Shown here one piece after another: positions 10,418 to 20,159 of a stretch of 64,000 bases of DNA (its first letter is position 1; every line of letters begins with the position of its first letter). The notes under the pieces were generated by a model. It was given only the letters and a program-made list of their open reading frames with translations. It was not told the origin of the DNA and ran no database searches. The DNA is from Ulva prolifera (Eukaryota; Chlorophyta; Ulvophyceae; Ulvales; Ulvaceae): the NCBI GenBank assembly GCA_023078555.1, contig CM041198.1, positions 9,037,836 to 9,101,835 of the forward strand, read 5' to 3'. A program made the position numbers and the translations under genes.

Positions 10418-11730
10418 TGACATCAAAGGGGCTGGAATCGAAATCGAGGCCCTCGAGGCAGATGACAGGATCGTGCACAGCATGGCCAGCATGGTCTCGA
10501 CCCTGTCGCAGCAGGCCCTCCACCTCAACCAGAAGATCTCTGCTTATGCCTCCACACAGAGGCCCTCTCGCGTGCAGTGCGTGGAGCCTGCGCCACGGGG
10601 AGCATCTGCACAGCGCGTCCAGGCCAACACCGTGATCATCCAGGCCAACTTTGGCAACTTCAGGACGCAGCGGGATAAGCTCGTTGCGCGGGCGTTTGTG
10701 CGGCCGGAGGCGTACGCGGCGGTGCTGGAGGAGGCCGGCCGCGGCAGCGAGGCGGCGGTGCCGTTTGCGGACGACCCGGCGTGGCTGTACAGGGCGCGCT
10801 GGGCCACCAGCCTGCCATTCATGTCTGCCCACCCCTCCATCACCAGGCACGCCCCGCTGCCCCATGGCTACCCTGGGACCTCGGCCTCACTGTGTGCTTG
10901 CACACGCGCTGTGTGCCTCCATCGGCCGTGATGACAACCACAACCAGGTCCCTTTTCACCAGCCTAAGGTTGCACTTAAATTCAACTTGAACAGGATTGT
11001 TATCAGCCCGAGCCCCATATAGCCCCGAGCCCCATATGCATGCAGCAGCACACAGCGCTGCGGAGCGCGCCGGTGGTGCGGTGGCCGCAGCTGGACTCTG
11101 CGTCCTGATGCTGGAGCCCGACGCAAGCCTGTTGATGTGGTGTCACATGTATGCAAGTGCAGGATCAACACAAACGAGGCAGAGGTGGTGCTGCGAGGGG
11201 ACATCACCCGGCACGGCTTCCGCCCAGGGCCGGCCTTCACGCTTCCCCGTGCCTCCGGGCCCACGAGAGCTCAGATCTACTGCTCCACCGTGTTTCCCTA
11301 CTGCTTTGTATCTATAAAGCGCTGTGGCTCAGATCGCTTTGCCAGGCTCAGTACTGAGTCAGCGGCACAATTGCGTGATGGCACGGGGACACCAACAGGC
11401 ATCGCAGTAGCCTGCTTTGAAGCGCAGGACATTATGCATGTGGTACATGCGGTTGCGAGGGAACTTGCACGGCTCAGCCCGGCTGCGGCCGGCGGCCTTG
11501 TGAGCGCGACGCGCAACACTCACCCCGCTGACGCCGGCATGTCCTTGAATGTTGTGCCGGTGGCGCCTGGTGCGCAAATCCGAGTGTACGACTCTGGGGG
11601 GGATGGGTTCTCTCTCAAGGAGCTGGAGGAGGTTCGGCGCGGAGGGGGTGCGTCTCCCACGCTGCTTGGATTGCCAACTCTAATCCGCTCCAATTCACGG
11701 GTCGCGCTGCTGAACAAGACACTGCTGTAG
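10418..11730 (+). CDS. Uncharacterised protein, at least two exons (5' end not fixed)
   Basis: A first exon opens after the acceptor CCGCGCAG at 10417 (VDIKGAGIEIEALEADDRIV...) and stays open past 10860. It has Ala/Arg-rich helical segments such as LVARAFVRPEAYAAVLEEAG. A second exon opens after a GCATGCAG acceptor near 11046 (RKPVDVVSHVCKCRINTNEAEVVLRGD...) and runs to the stop at 11728-11730. The donor between them was not identified. No family was recognised: there are no transmembrane stretches, Cys is sparse, and the C-terminal third is Gly/Leu-rich (LKELEEVRRGGGASPTLLG). The opposite strand has frames too, but their composition is less protein-like. Start and intron ends need transcript data. 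Confidence 0.45.
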
Positions 11731-12300
11731 GTAGCTCCTGTACCGGTACCGGTCATGGGGTTGTGCTCTGCATCGATGCACACTTGGCAATACACACCTC
11801 TTAGTCTAGTACGGTATATGTATGCCTGTGCAGTGTGTAGCTAGTCAACATGCTTGTCTCTGTTTCAGCTCACACAATTAGAAACCCATGGAGCAATCCC
11901 AGAGGCAGCTAGAGTGGTGTGTCTTCTCGCCCGCGAAATTTTGTCATCTCTCCACCTGGTGCTCTCTGCTTGCATGTGTTGCCTGTGTCAAGCTAGCTGC
12001 AGACTAGCACCCAAAGCCGAGCACCGAACGGTTCGATGTGCTGCAGCCGGGACGCACCCGAGCACACGCCATGAACTCAATTTTTAACACCTGGCATGCC
12101 GTGGCGTGGAAAATGTGTATGCAGCATCGTCTGCATGGTTGCCTACCCTCCCAGGGTGCTAAGCACGTGTGGCCACCTGTGCAGTTTCATGCGGAGACAT
12201 CCGGCGGAGGCTGGTTGCGTTCCGAGCCTGGAAGGCAATCAACACAAAGTATAAGCAAGTCGCTTTCCACCCACGTGTGTTGCCCGGGCCACGGGCCTGC
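11731..12300. other. Intergenic, nothing recognised
   Basis: No family-like reading frame, no repeat family and no obvious hairpin were seen. Confidence 0.4.
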
Positions 12301-12897
12301 ATGCCTCCCACACCCACTCGCCCTGCTGCCTGGCTCTGCAACTGGCTCTGGGGCAGCCTTGCATCTTTGTACAAGGCTTGCGTCAAGGAGGTTGATGATA
12401 TAGACGCTGGGTGTGGCGACCTTGAATGCGACGACGCTCACGTGAGTGATGTTCAAGTTGACAGATACCCGGGAGCGGGCCCAGGCCTGAGCGTCACGCA
12501 TTATTGGCATGATAACGTTAACCGTGACGATGCCACGAGCAGCGCTCACGCATCCGATGATAAGGGTCATCTTGGAGAGGACGACATGTGTAGCTGGCAT
12601 GATGACCTTGAATGCGACAACGTTCATGTGTCTAATGACGAGGGATATCCGGGAGTCAACCCGGACGACATGTTCAGCTGGCATGATGACCTTGACTATG
12701 ACCAGGATAACGTGACTGATGAAGAGGGACGTCCGGGAGCGGACGACACATGCGGCTGGCATGTCGACTTGGACTGTACATGTCCTGTTGATCGCACATC
12801 TGCTGATCTGGAAGAGCTAGAGGACATGTACATGTCTCGTCACTGTGTGCCTAAGTCTCAGCGCAGGCACTGCAGATCGGGAGTTGATAACCTTTGA
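12301..12897 (+). CDS. Acidic protein with degenerate internal repeats
   Basis: The frame opens from ATG 12301 (MPPTPTRPAAWLCNWLWG) to TGA 12895-12897, 198 residues; it remains open upstream to 12169 without an ATG. After a short hydrophobic N-terminus with three Trp, the protein becomes Asp/Glu-rich. It carries repeats built on DD(M/T)CxWHxDL(E/D)xD, about 26-28 residues each (84- and 78-bp periods at about 12581, 12665 and 12743). A more diverged unit may lie near 12500. Conserved Trp-His and Cys positions in each unit suggest selection at the protein level. No known family is recognised. An expressed small secreted or nuclear acidic protein and a fortuitous tandem repeat are both possible. 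Confidence 0.4.
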   Translation: MPPTPTRPAAWLCNWLWGSLASLYKACVKEVDDIDAGCGDLECDDAHVSDVQVDRYPGAGPGLSVTHYWHDNVNRDDATSSAHASDDKGHLGEDDMCSWHDDLECDNVHVSNDEGYPGVNPDDMFSWHDDLDYDQDNVTDEEGRPGADDTCGWHVDLDCTCPVDRTSADLEELEDMYMSRHCVPKSQRRHCRSGVDNL

Positions 12898-13339
12898 TGG
12901 TGCCTGACCAAACTCATATCATGATGGTCAATCGGCCTGGGCACGCAAACTGCTTCGTGTCGTGGCCCCGGCATGCCATGGTGTTGGCAGAGGACTGGGC
13001 GGCTGCACCGTGGAGGTGTTGATGTGCCGACTGGTGTGGCGCATGCCGCTCAGGGTCAGCTCTAGAGATCTACTGCGTGGGGAGGCGCAAAAGGGGAGGC
13101 AGGGGGGAGGGAGTGCCTGCAATTGGGGGGCTGCAATATGGGGGCCACATGGGTGGGGCGAGATTTCGGATGTCGGCGCCAAGGGCACCCGGCGCGTTTT
13201 GTGTGCCCGGCGATGGTAAGGCGGTCACGTGTGTTAATATCGGGTCTGCCGGTGCACGCACACAGTGGGTTTTGTCGGAATGGTACCGGTGCCGCAGTGT
13301 GGTGTACACTCACGGGTGCATCATGATGCATGTGTGGGT
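12898..13339. other. Intergenic, G-rich
   Basis: The plus strand is strongly G-rich at 13080-13150 (runs of G). There is no supported gene. The end of the region becomes the target site of LINE fragment E. Confidence 0.4.
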
Positions 13340-13357
13340 GGGTGTTGGCGTGTGTGT

Positions 13358-13668
13358 TACAAGGACAAAGCAAGCGAGGCAGGTAGCACCGCAAGCAAGA
13401 AGCAGGGGAAACGCACACCACGCAGCAAGCCACACGAAGCGCACACCAAAACACCCACGCAACGGCAGCACCCGCGCCGAACACAGCGACACGGCCACAC
13501 AACCACACACACGCCCATGCCCACACGCCCATCCCCACCCGAACCCCGCCCAACAGCAAGGCGCACGAGCCCCGGAAGCACCAGCAGCCAAGGCCGCTCA
13601 GCAAACAAACAGCGAACCCGCAACAACCCCCAGCCCGGGGAGGCCCCCGCCTCCCCCAGCACAACCCC
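13358..13668 (-). mobile_element. LINE fragment E
   Basis: Minus-strand, 5'-truncated copy flanked by a perfect 18-bp duplication beginning GGGTGTTGGCG (13340-13357 and 13669-13686). The 3' motif GCGGTGCTACCTGCC is intact. The retained UTR segment matches that in elements B and C, with a stretch translating as RAPEAPAAKA / APKAHAAKA in the same register. Confidence 0.9.
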
Positions 13669-13686
13669 GGGTGTTGGCGTGTGTGT

Positions 13687-14237
13687 GGGTGTGGATGTGA
13701 GCAGGATCTAGCGTGCGCGGGAGGTGCACCGTGTTGATGGGCAGCAATGTATGTGTGATCATCTGTGTGGAGCTTGCCGATGGCTTGAGCGTGCAGTATT
13801 CCTACTGTTGCCGCGTGCGCGGATCCTGGGGTGCTACCTGCCTGTGCGTCTTTAAATATGTCCTGGCAAAAAACTGTTGCATGAGGCATCACTGCTACAG
13901 GACTACAACCAGAACGGGGAGGGTTCAGATGTGACTAGGCCTAGATCACAGATACGTGGCTCCCCTACGATCACAAATGTCAATGGGGCGAGCGCCGCAG
14001 AATGACGCGGTTAGGATGAAAGAACGAGAAACATGCGTCTGGGATGAGCGCTGTCTAGATCTGGGATGACTCAAAACAGCAGACGCTATGGGACAGTGGT
14101 GTTTGAACTCTAAGGTTAACCCGGACGGTCGCCCACACTGCGCTGCTGGGTGGGCATGCTCTCGAACATCTAGCTGAAAAGCGATCTTCACGTCCAGGCA
14201 GCCCAGCCCGGAAACTCAAAAGTTTTACATGACATGT
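13687..14237. other. Intergenic, nothing recognised
   Basis: Short frames only. No repeat shared with the rest of the window was noticed. Confidence 0.4.
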
Positions 14238-14490
14238 CTAAACCGTGCGGATAAGTCGTTGCACGTGCCGCACGAGCTCGTGGTGGTCTCCACTCGGGAT
14301 CGGCTGCATTGGAAACGAGGGCATGCGGAGCTCTGTCAGGGTTGTTGAGCTGGCAACAAGTACTCCTGCCAATGCCGTCGTGCTGCCGTCGGCCACTCGA
14401 GACTCGACGAGGTCCAGCAGCTCGAGACGGTGCAGCGCGGTGACGACCCACATCAGCACTTCAACGGACTCGTGGCTAGCGTAGCCTCTC
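14238..14490 (-). CDS. C-terminal exon of an LRR protein (paralogue A)
   Basis: On the minus strand this reads YASHESVEVLMWVVTALHRL, LELLDLVESRVADGST, and then LVASSTTLTELRMPSF up to the stop at 14238. These are ribonuclease-inhibitor-like leucine-rich units, followed by a short basic tail. It is clearly paralogous to 20160-20420 (same LDLVESRVAD and LTELR-PSF motifs). The upstream exon is probably 15480-15898. The intron between them contains the TRIM element. The extent of the 5' part is unknown. Confidence 0.6.
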
Positions 14491-14561
14491 TCCCCATATG
14501 CATCCACGCCTGCGCCTTTGCAATTGCAGGTTTGGCATACCTTCTCAGTGCTGCAAGCAAT

Positions 14562-14878
14562 TGTCATGTTGAGTCATCAGCACTCAAGTACATATATGAC
14601 CAGATCCTCAAAGGAAAGTAGTACACCTTCGGGTGGGCGCTTTTCCTGACATGGTATCGATGAGAGTGGTCATAGAGAGGATCTTAGCCTCCATAGACGC
14701 GGGTTCAAATCCGGGCAGCTGCACCCAGGATACGCGTCCGCCTTCCAAGCTTTCGGATCCTAGTCAACGGTCCTTGAGTGAAGGGGGGTGTCATGTTGAG
14801 TCATCAGCACTCAAGTACATATATGACCAGATCCTCAAAGGAAAGTAGTACACCTTCGGGTGGGCGCTTTTCCTGACA
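14562..14878 (+). mobile_element. Complete TRIM (terminal-repeat retrotransposon in miniature), 317 bp
   Basis: Two 90-bp LTRs (14562-14651 and 14789-14878) are identical by eye, begin TGTCA and end TGACA. The primer-binding site TGGTATC starts at the first base after the 5' LTR (14652), resembling the initiator-tRNA-Met site of plant LTR elements. A purine tract, GAGTGAAGGGGGG, sits directly before the 3' LTR. A 5-bp target duplication, GCAAT, flanks the element (14557-14561 and 14879-14883). The internal 137 bp has no coding capacity, so the element is non-autonomous. LTR identity points to a very recent insertion. Orientation is inferred from the PBS and purine tract. Confidence 0.95.
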
Positions 14879-14883
14879 GCAAT

Positions 14884-15107
14884 GTTCACAGCTGAAATAA
14901 GCTTGAAGCAGCTCAGTGTGAAGTATGTCATCCTGGCAGCTCGTAGTAGGTATGATACGAAGGACTGGTTCATAAGGGGAGCTGTGAGGGTGGTAGCTAT
15001 GGGATAGCTTACATTGTCAATCAGCATCAATGCAGCAGGCCCAATGCACATTGCCTTACTCATGCGGCAGAGCTATCTAACAGGTGTTTTTACGCCTTAC
15101 TGTCACC
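14884..15107. other. Intron-like spacer of LRR paralogue A
   Basis: AT-richer DNA between the TRIM and the hairpin cluster, with no frame of interest. Confidence 0.4.
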
Positions 15108-15193
15108 CTGCTTTGTATACTATACAAAGCAGAATGCATCTGGCGGAATCACACACGCAATTCAGTACATGTGTGTGTGATTGCGCCAGATGT
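15108..15193. repeat. Two adjacent hairpins (MITE-like?)
   Basis: 15108-15132 is a near-perfect palindrome with 12-bp arms (CTGCTTTGTATA / TATACAAAGCAG) around one base. Immediately after, 15135-15155 and 15173-15193 form a second inverted repeat (CATCTGGCGGAATCACACAC against GTGTGTGATTGCGCCAGATG). Two strong hairpins in 90 bp suggest a foldback or miniature DNA element; no target duplication was identified. Confidence 0.6.
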
Positions 15194-15479
15194 TGAACAC
15201 CGTGTGACATGCGTGTGCACAAGATAATACATCCACACGGGCCAATTCCCGGGCATCGGCAATTTGCCAATCTGTTAACAATTGAACAGATTAAAGGTCA
15301 CAGCATGCACACATGCTACCACAAGTATCGGACGGCACTGCAGATCGCACCAAAAGGTGGAAATGCGGTATGCCTGGCAGTACTAGTGGGTCAGGATCAC
15401 GCACCCCAGAAACAGATCGGCGCCCCTACCCGAGAACGAGCTCTTCGATTGACCACAGCTGCCTGTATTGGCCATGGGT

Positions 15480-15898
15480 AATGACACATGAAGCTGCTGA
15501 AGATTGGAAACAGCATGCATGCATCCTGCAACGCCACGCCATAGTTCCGGAGTCCAAGATTCTCCAGGCTTGCTGAGGTCCAGGTGCGTGCAGCAGTCCG
15601 CCCGCAGCCACTTCACACACAGCATCGGCGGCAGCCGCACCGCCTCAGCCACACTCTCGATCAGTGCCGGTGATGGGTTTTCTGGGCGTGGCGGCTGTTG
15701 CGTGCGTGGGTGTCTGGGTATGTCCTTCCAAATCGTCTGCTTTTTTCTTTCGCGGAATTGCCCGCCTAGGCAAGCTTGCTGCCTTTGTCCTTGTAACACA
15801 CTCTCGATCCGCGGCGGCCACTCGAGCTCGGGCCGTGTCACCATGTTGACAGTAAAGGCACCATCGGGCAAGCGCTGCAAAGCCTGCACAGCATGCAT
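15480..15898 (-). CDS. LRR protein exon (paralogue A) carrying an in-frame LINE insertion
   Basis: The minus strand reads QALQRLPDGAFTVNMVTRPELEWPPRIESV, then 49 extra codons ending in a second IESV, then AEAVRLPPMLCVKWLRADC, HLDLSKPGESWTPELWRGVAGCM, and LQQLHVSL. The LRR-like parts before and after the insert join in the same frame, because LINE plus target duplication add exactly 147 bp. The inserted part (LQGQRQQACLGGQFRERK...) is basic and unlike the host protein. This exon probably splices to 14238-14490. Whether the insert is translated or removed is unknown. Confidence 0.55.
15663..15797 (+). mobile_element. LINE fragment F inserted in LRR exon
   Basis: Plus-strand 5'-truncated copy between two ACACTCTCGATC duplications (15651-15662 and 15798-15809; 12 bp, perfect). 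It ends GCTGCCTTTGTCCTTGTAAC. Its 5' part (GGTGATGGG ... GGTGTCTGGGTATG) matches the UTR of elements G and H at 32566 onward, which gives the subtype. Confidence 0.9.
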
Positions 15899-16268
15899 GT
15901 ATGCGTGTCAATTTGTTGCAAGGACGCGGGCGACGAGGGGGGCAGCGCCGTGGCACACTGGATTGAGTACACTGTTTTTGGGCCCACGCACGCTGCCAAG
16001 GTGAATATAAGTAAGCGCCTTGATGCTTGTAGCATATGTAGGCGCCAGCCGGCCGGTGCAGCTTGCTTCCAGGGCACGTGGCGCTCTGGCTACTGGGTCA
16101 TGCAATCCGGCCTGGGCTGCTGAGCGGATGAGCATGTCATCGGCATGCATGCTGTGCAGTGGGTGCATGCAGATTCGGGAAAAATTGGGGTCCGCAGGTG
16201 CCGTGCATAGGTGTCTGCGCACGAGAGTCCACCGAGTAACTGCCACCACGTCCGTACGGACGCGCCTG

Positions 16269-16480
16269 TGTGGGAAGCAGTATCTCCCCAGGTGTAAGCG
16301 TGCCTTGGCTGTGATAACAAGAGTGCAGCAGATCACATGCATTTGGCTGTGAGTCTGTGGGCCGACCGTAGGTCGGCTGTCCAGTGCACAGAATATAGGA
16401 CACAGCTGTCAATTTCAAGTCATCTTTGACTTGCAATTGACAGGTGAGAACTCTCTGCTGGTTGTGTGTGTATCTGAGTG
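16269..16480 (+). mobile_element. Solo or partial copia LTR
   Basis: The plus strand starts TGTGGGAAGCAGTATCTCC and follows the copia LTR read from 4338 downward for about 200 bp (shared CAGCAGATCACATGCATTTGG and GACCGTAGGTCGGCTGTCCAG stretches), with scattered substitutions. It is in opposite orientation to the copia element. No gag-pol sequence is attached, so it is a solo or truncated LTR, clearly older than the element at 1-4338. Confidence 0.8.
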
Positions 16481-16744
16481 CTGATGATATATATGCATGC
16501 AGAGCGGTCTGCAGAGCGGTGCACAGGATGATTGCTGCTATGGATGTATGCATCGCCTCAATGTACAGGCTGTGAGGATGGTCACTAGTACTGCGCCATG
16601 TGTGGGGCGCGGAGGGTGTACTACAGCATTTGGGACGCACATTGCATAGATTCACGCCCTGAAGAACCAGAGACAGACGCCTTTCATATGTGGGCCCGCA
16701 GCGATGGCAGTCAAGTATGCACGGGTGTTGATCAGCAGAATTTG

Positions 16745-16891
16745 AAGAGCGGGATTTAGAGCTGTCCAGCACGAGGGTCCGCAAGGCAGTCCTGAGCCAC
16801 GACCGGACGCGGACGCTGACCGGCACACAGCCAAGCCAGTCTGCCATCTGCACCACATACCCGCTGGTGTCAAGCAGCACACCATCCACCT
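16745..16891 (-). CDS. Possible internal exon, unknown protein
   Basis: After a minus-strand acceptor TTCATGCAG, the frame reads VDGVLLDTSGYVVQMADWLGC and then VPVSVRVRSWLRTALRTLVLDSS. The composition is protein-like and the acceptor style matches the other genes. It might belong to the LRR paralogue A gene or to the gene ending at 17090. No family is recognised. Confidence 0.35.
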
Positions 16892-17089
16892 CTGCATGAA
16901 TGGTGAGGGCACAGGTCTACATGACATTGAATGCAGATCTGGGGTGACCCAGTTAGGCCACAGCTTGTAAGTGTATACATTTCGACCTATGGTGGACGTG
17001 CAGGCGATCGTCCGCTCCTGACTGGTCACTACTAATAGTACTGATGTCTACTAGCAGTCAGCAGCTGCTGACTGATCCAGCAGTGAACC

Positions 17090-17313
17090 CTAGACGAACT
17101 TGAGAAGCCTGCAGGCACACACCTCCACCAGGTCAGCGGCAGCACAGGGCTGCTCATCGCTGTCGGCAGCAAAGAACAGATCATCACAGCCTGGGAACAG
17201 CTCTCCACACAGTTGACACATGCCACACCCGCCGCATGTGGACTCTGTGGAAAGTAGTTTGAGCGCAATGATGAGGGCCCAAATGCCGGCCGGAAGCTGT
17301 ATCTTGCCTTCAT
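17090..17313 (-). CDS. Terminal exon of a Cys-rich protein
   Basis: The minus strand opens after the acceptor GATGTGCAG and reads EGKIQLPAGIWALIIALKLL and then STESTCGGCGMCQLCGELFP. It ends ADLVEVCACRLLKFV at the stop 17092-17090. Four close cysteines (CGGCGMCQLC) suggest a metal-binding loop. The upstream exon was not found. The family is unknown. Confidence 0.5.
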
Positions 17314-18103
17314 CTGCACATCACGGCCAAGATCTAGAACTGCAATTGCAATGTCCGACTGAGTCAGGTATATACACCATGCCATGTTCCCACCTGTTGC
17401 AGCTGTGTCCTATCAATGGACCTTCCGTCAGAACTCTGATATCATGGAGTTAGACAAGGTCACCAGCACATGTGCTTGCAATGCCCGTGTGAATGTGGCT
17501 GCCCATGGTTGTCCGGGGGTGCATCGGCCACATTACTAGGCTGCCACATCCTGCTGTTGTGCGCTCCAGGGGCATGTGTGCTCAGGCTGAATCTCTTGGA
17601 GACAAGCTACCAGTACACTGGGCTGCCGTAAGCGTAGCCAGCTGAATACTATAGCTCGTGCTGCGACAACTAGTACTGTGGCTACGCCACTGGCAGTCAA
17701 TGCCAGCGCACATGCCATGGTCACAAATCCACGTCACAGTGTGGCCATCTGCTTCAGTCATGCATAGTGCACAGTATAAGTATCGGCATGCATAGTGACG
17801 TACAACATCTGACACCGAGCCGATACTTATGCTGTGCTCTACGTAGGCCCAGTCAGCTACACTATAGCTAGCCTGCTGCAACGCCCTGACCAGTGAATAC
17901 ACTTGGAAGCAATTGACTGGTGACTGTCGCACCCATTCGCATTGCCTCACTATAGCTACCACGCTTGCGAGCGCAGCTGTCATGAGTTTGACATGCTGGT
18001 GTCAGCAAGACACGTGCCAGGTTGCGATGCCATATGATATCATAATGATGCCATATGATATCTGCACATATATAATACAAGCACTGCTTTGTACTGTCCA
18101 TAC
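17314..18103. other. No gene seen; small palindromic duplication
   Basis: GATGCCATATGATATC is repeated in tandem near 18027-18062. CGGCATGCATAGTG and CGGTGTCAG stretches around 17790 form a weak inverted repeat. Nothing codes convincingly. Confidence 0.4.
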
Positions 18104-18485
18104 CTGCTGCGGCCATCAATGAACGCCTGTTCCGCCTGCTGCTCGTATCACCGGATTCGGCAGACCCCGAATTTTGGGCCACGACCGGGGCGCTCCGCTT
18201 CAGAGTGATGGCACTGTTGCAGCGATCTCCATGGCAAGCTGCCAGCACAGGAAGTTTGTTCGTCACAGAAGTGGGCAAGGTCAGCTCTATGGACTCATGT
18301 TTTCCACGTGAGGTGATCGAGACTTGTATGTCAGGGATGTGATGAAGGCCAACAACATCGTAGTACTTTCTTGCCACTTGCGGGCGTGGCTCGGAGTCCG
18401 CGATGACGACATGCTCATCCGTGACCTCCAGTCGGCAGATGTGCGGCATACTGAAAAGCGACCAATGCGCTTGGGCAAGATTCAC
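18104..18485 (-). CDS. Exon with a PH-like N-terminal region, possibly RME-8/GRV2 type
   Basis: The minus strand reads MPHICRLEVTDEHVVIADSE, then ARKYYDVVGLHHIPDIQVSI, then SRGKHESIELTLPTSVTNKL, and ends at a donor GCAGCAG|GTATGG at 18104/18103. The alternating strands and the order of 'T...Y.V..I..I' and 'KHESIELTL...' resemble the N-terminal PH-like region of DNAJC13/RME-8/GRV2. This is a by-eye impression only. No J domain is in the window. Upstream and downstream exons were not fixed. Confidence 0.35.
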
Positions 18486-19189
18486 GAGGCAGGACGATGT
18501 TCTTGAAAAAACCTTGTTAATTGAAGTATGCGCTCCAGATGTATCCCCGAATTCGTTGAGACGAACCTAGTGTTTCACTGAATTCGAACTTCACGTGAAT
18601 GTACCCATCACCCCGGGCCCGGCCGTACCATTTACCTACAAGCGTCTGTCTCCTTTGCACGCCGATGCTGTCATGGTGTTCGAGCAGCAGAAAGTTTTGC
18701 GGCAAGCATTGTCTCCAAGACAAGTCCTGATTTGGCGGGATTTGGCTGGTCGGAGCTGCAGACTGACTTCGGAGACAATTCAGCACGAGCTAGCGAGGCT
18801 CCGCGGCCGCGGAGCTTCGGGCTGAACTGACTCTCCACTGCACACATACATGTGTGTGCGTGGACTCCGTTTCGAATTAGTTTGTGTGCTGTGTGCGTTC
18901 AGATCTGTGTTTGATCGACCCCTTCACTCCGCTGTAGCGCTTGCCAAGCTACTTGCCACTGGAGGCACTGATTAATCAATTAATTACACCATGTGCCTGC
19001 ACCACTTGCATGCAAGTGGTGCATGTAATTCAGTCAGCGAGCGAAAACCACCATGCATTGCAAGACTAGTCCAAACCGTCCGTGTACGTTGACAGCATGG
19101 AACAGTGAAGTTCCCACCTCAGAGAGTGCATCGACATATGTACATACAGCATGCATCATTCACAATTGCACATGTGCACAGACACAAAC
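18486..19189. other. Intergenic with a 26-bp perfect palindrome
   Basis: 18998-19023 is a perfect palindrome centred on TTGCATGCAA (arms TGCACCACTTGCA). Its flanks TAATTACAC and GTAATT extend it imperfectly. The centre is the ATGCAT-type core common in this DNA. No gene is seen. Confidence 0.5.
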
Positions 19190-19740
19190 GCGCGGTTGCT
19201 CGGCAGGTGCATGCCGCTGCCCCGCGGCGCGCTGATGGCACGTCATGCGTGCAATGCAGTCTCGACGGGCTGGCGGTCCCGTCCGATGACCTCACGCCGC
19301 TCACGGGCCACCCGGCCTGGGCGACGGCCCGCCCCTGCCATGGCTGCCGGTTGGGCGGTGGTCGCTGCTCGCCAGCGCGGCCACGTCCGCTCTGTGGCGG
19401 TGGCAGCACTTGTTGTACAGCCTTGCGCTCAGCATGCCGCGGCGTGGCCCCGACCTTGCCATGCATTGGCGTGTGGCCCACCGTGGGAGCGCGACAGGGG
19501 GGTGATCACTCATGAGGAGGGAGGGCTATGGTTTGGGATTGGGGGTGCGGGTGTACCGATCAGCAGGGTGTTGTAGGGGCAGGGCCTGCTGATGGGCGGG
19601 ATGGGTTTCGCTGTGGGAGGCTGGAGCCTCCCTGGGGTTGTTGTGGGTGTCTTTGTGTTTGGCAACCTGTGCTGCATATGCCTTCAAGGCTCTGGGGCCA
19701 GGCGGTGGGGCAGGGTGCGTGTGGGGGTGCTCCAGTGGGA
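19190..19740 (+). mobile_element. Old LINE fragment: RT C-terminus remnant plus 3' UTR
   Basis: The plus strand shares with element H the end of the LINE protein (VARQV(H/R)AAAP, LAVPSDDLTPLTGHPA). It then carries the G-rich UTR at 19610-19735 that matches the UTR of B, C and E (GGAGCCTCCC, GGGGTTGTTGTGG, GGCGGTGGGGCAGGGTGCG). It has frameshifts and no terminal CCTTGTA, so it is a decayed or 3'-deleted copy. Confidence 0.7.
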
Positions 19741-20159
19741 CATATCCAGAAGTCATGCATTGACTAGTCTTGCACACAACTATGGCATATATAGCTGTTG
19801 CCCGGCGTAGTCCAAGTCAGGCAGGTGTGCCTGCTGTCGCCTGCAATTGCGGCTTCAATACACAGATGTAGATGGAGATGAATTGACATTACAATCATAT
19901 GGCTTGCCCTTTTGCAGCAGCCCAGATCCTTCACAATCACAAACTTTAGACAGAAGGCGATATACAGGCGCTGTCCGGGGTGACGTGAAACAGCAGACGA
20001 TACAAAAGTGTGGTGGTGCACTCAGGGACATCTCATAGACGTTACCCTCAGCAATGCGCTGATGGACAAGCAAGTGCTTACACATGCTGTGGCGGTGCGA
20101 TCCTCACGTCCAGGTAGTACTACCGTCCAGGTAGGACGTCCAGCTGCTAGCCCACTACG
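19741..20159. other. Intergenic, nothing recognised
   Basis: Short frames only. Confidence 0.4.

Noticed and set aside
14652..14727. A functional tRNA-Lys gene
   Set aside because: Only the anticodon arm and part of the T arm fit. Acceptor and D stems do not pair, and the sequence is inside a TRIM element.
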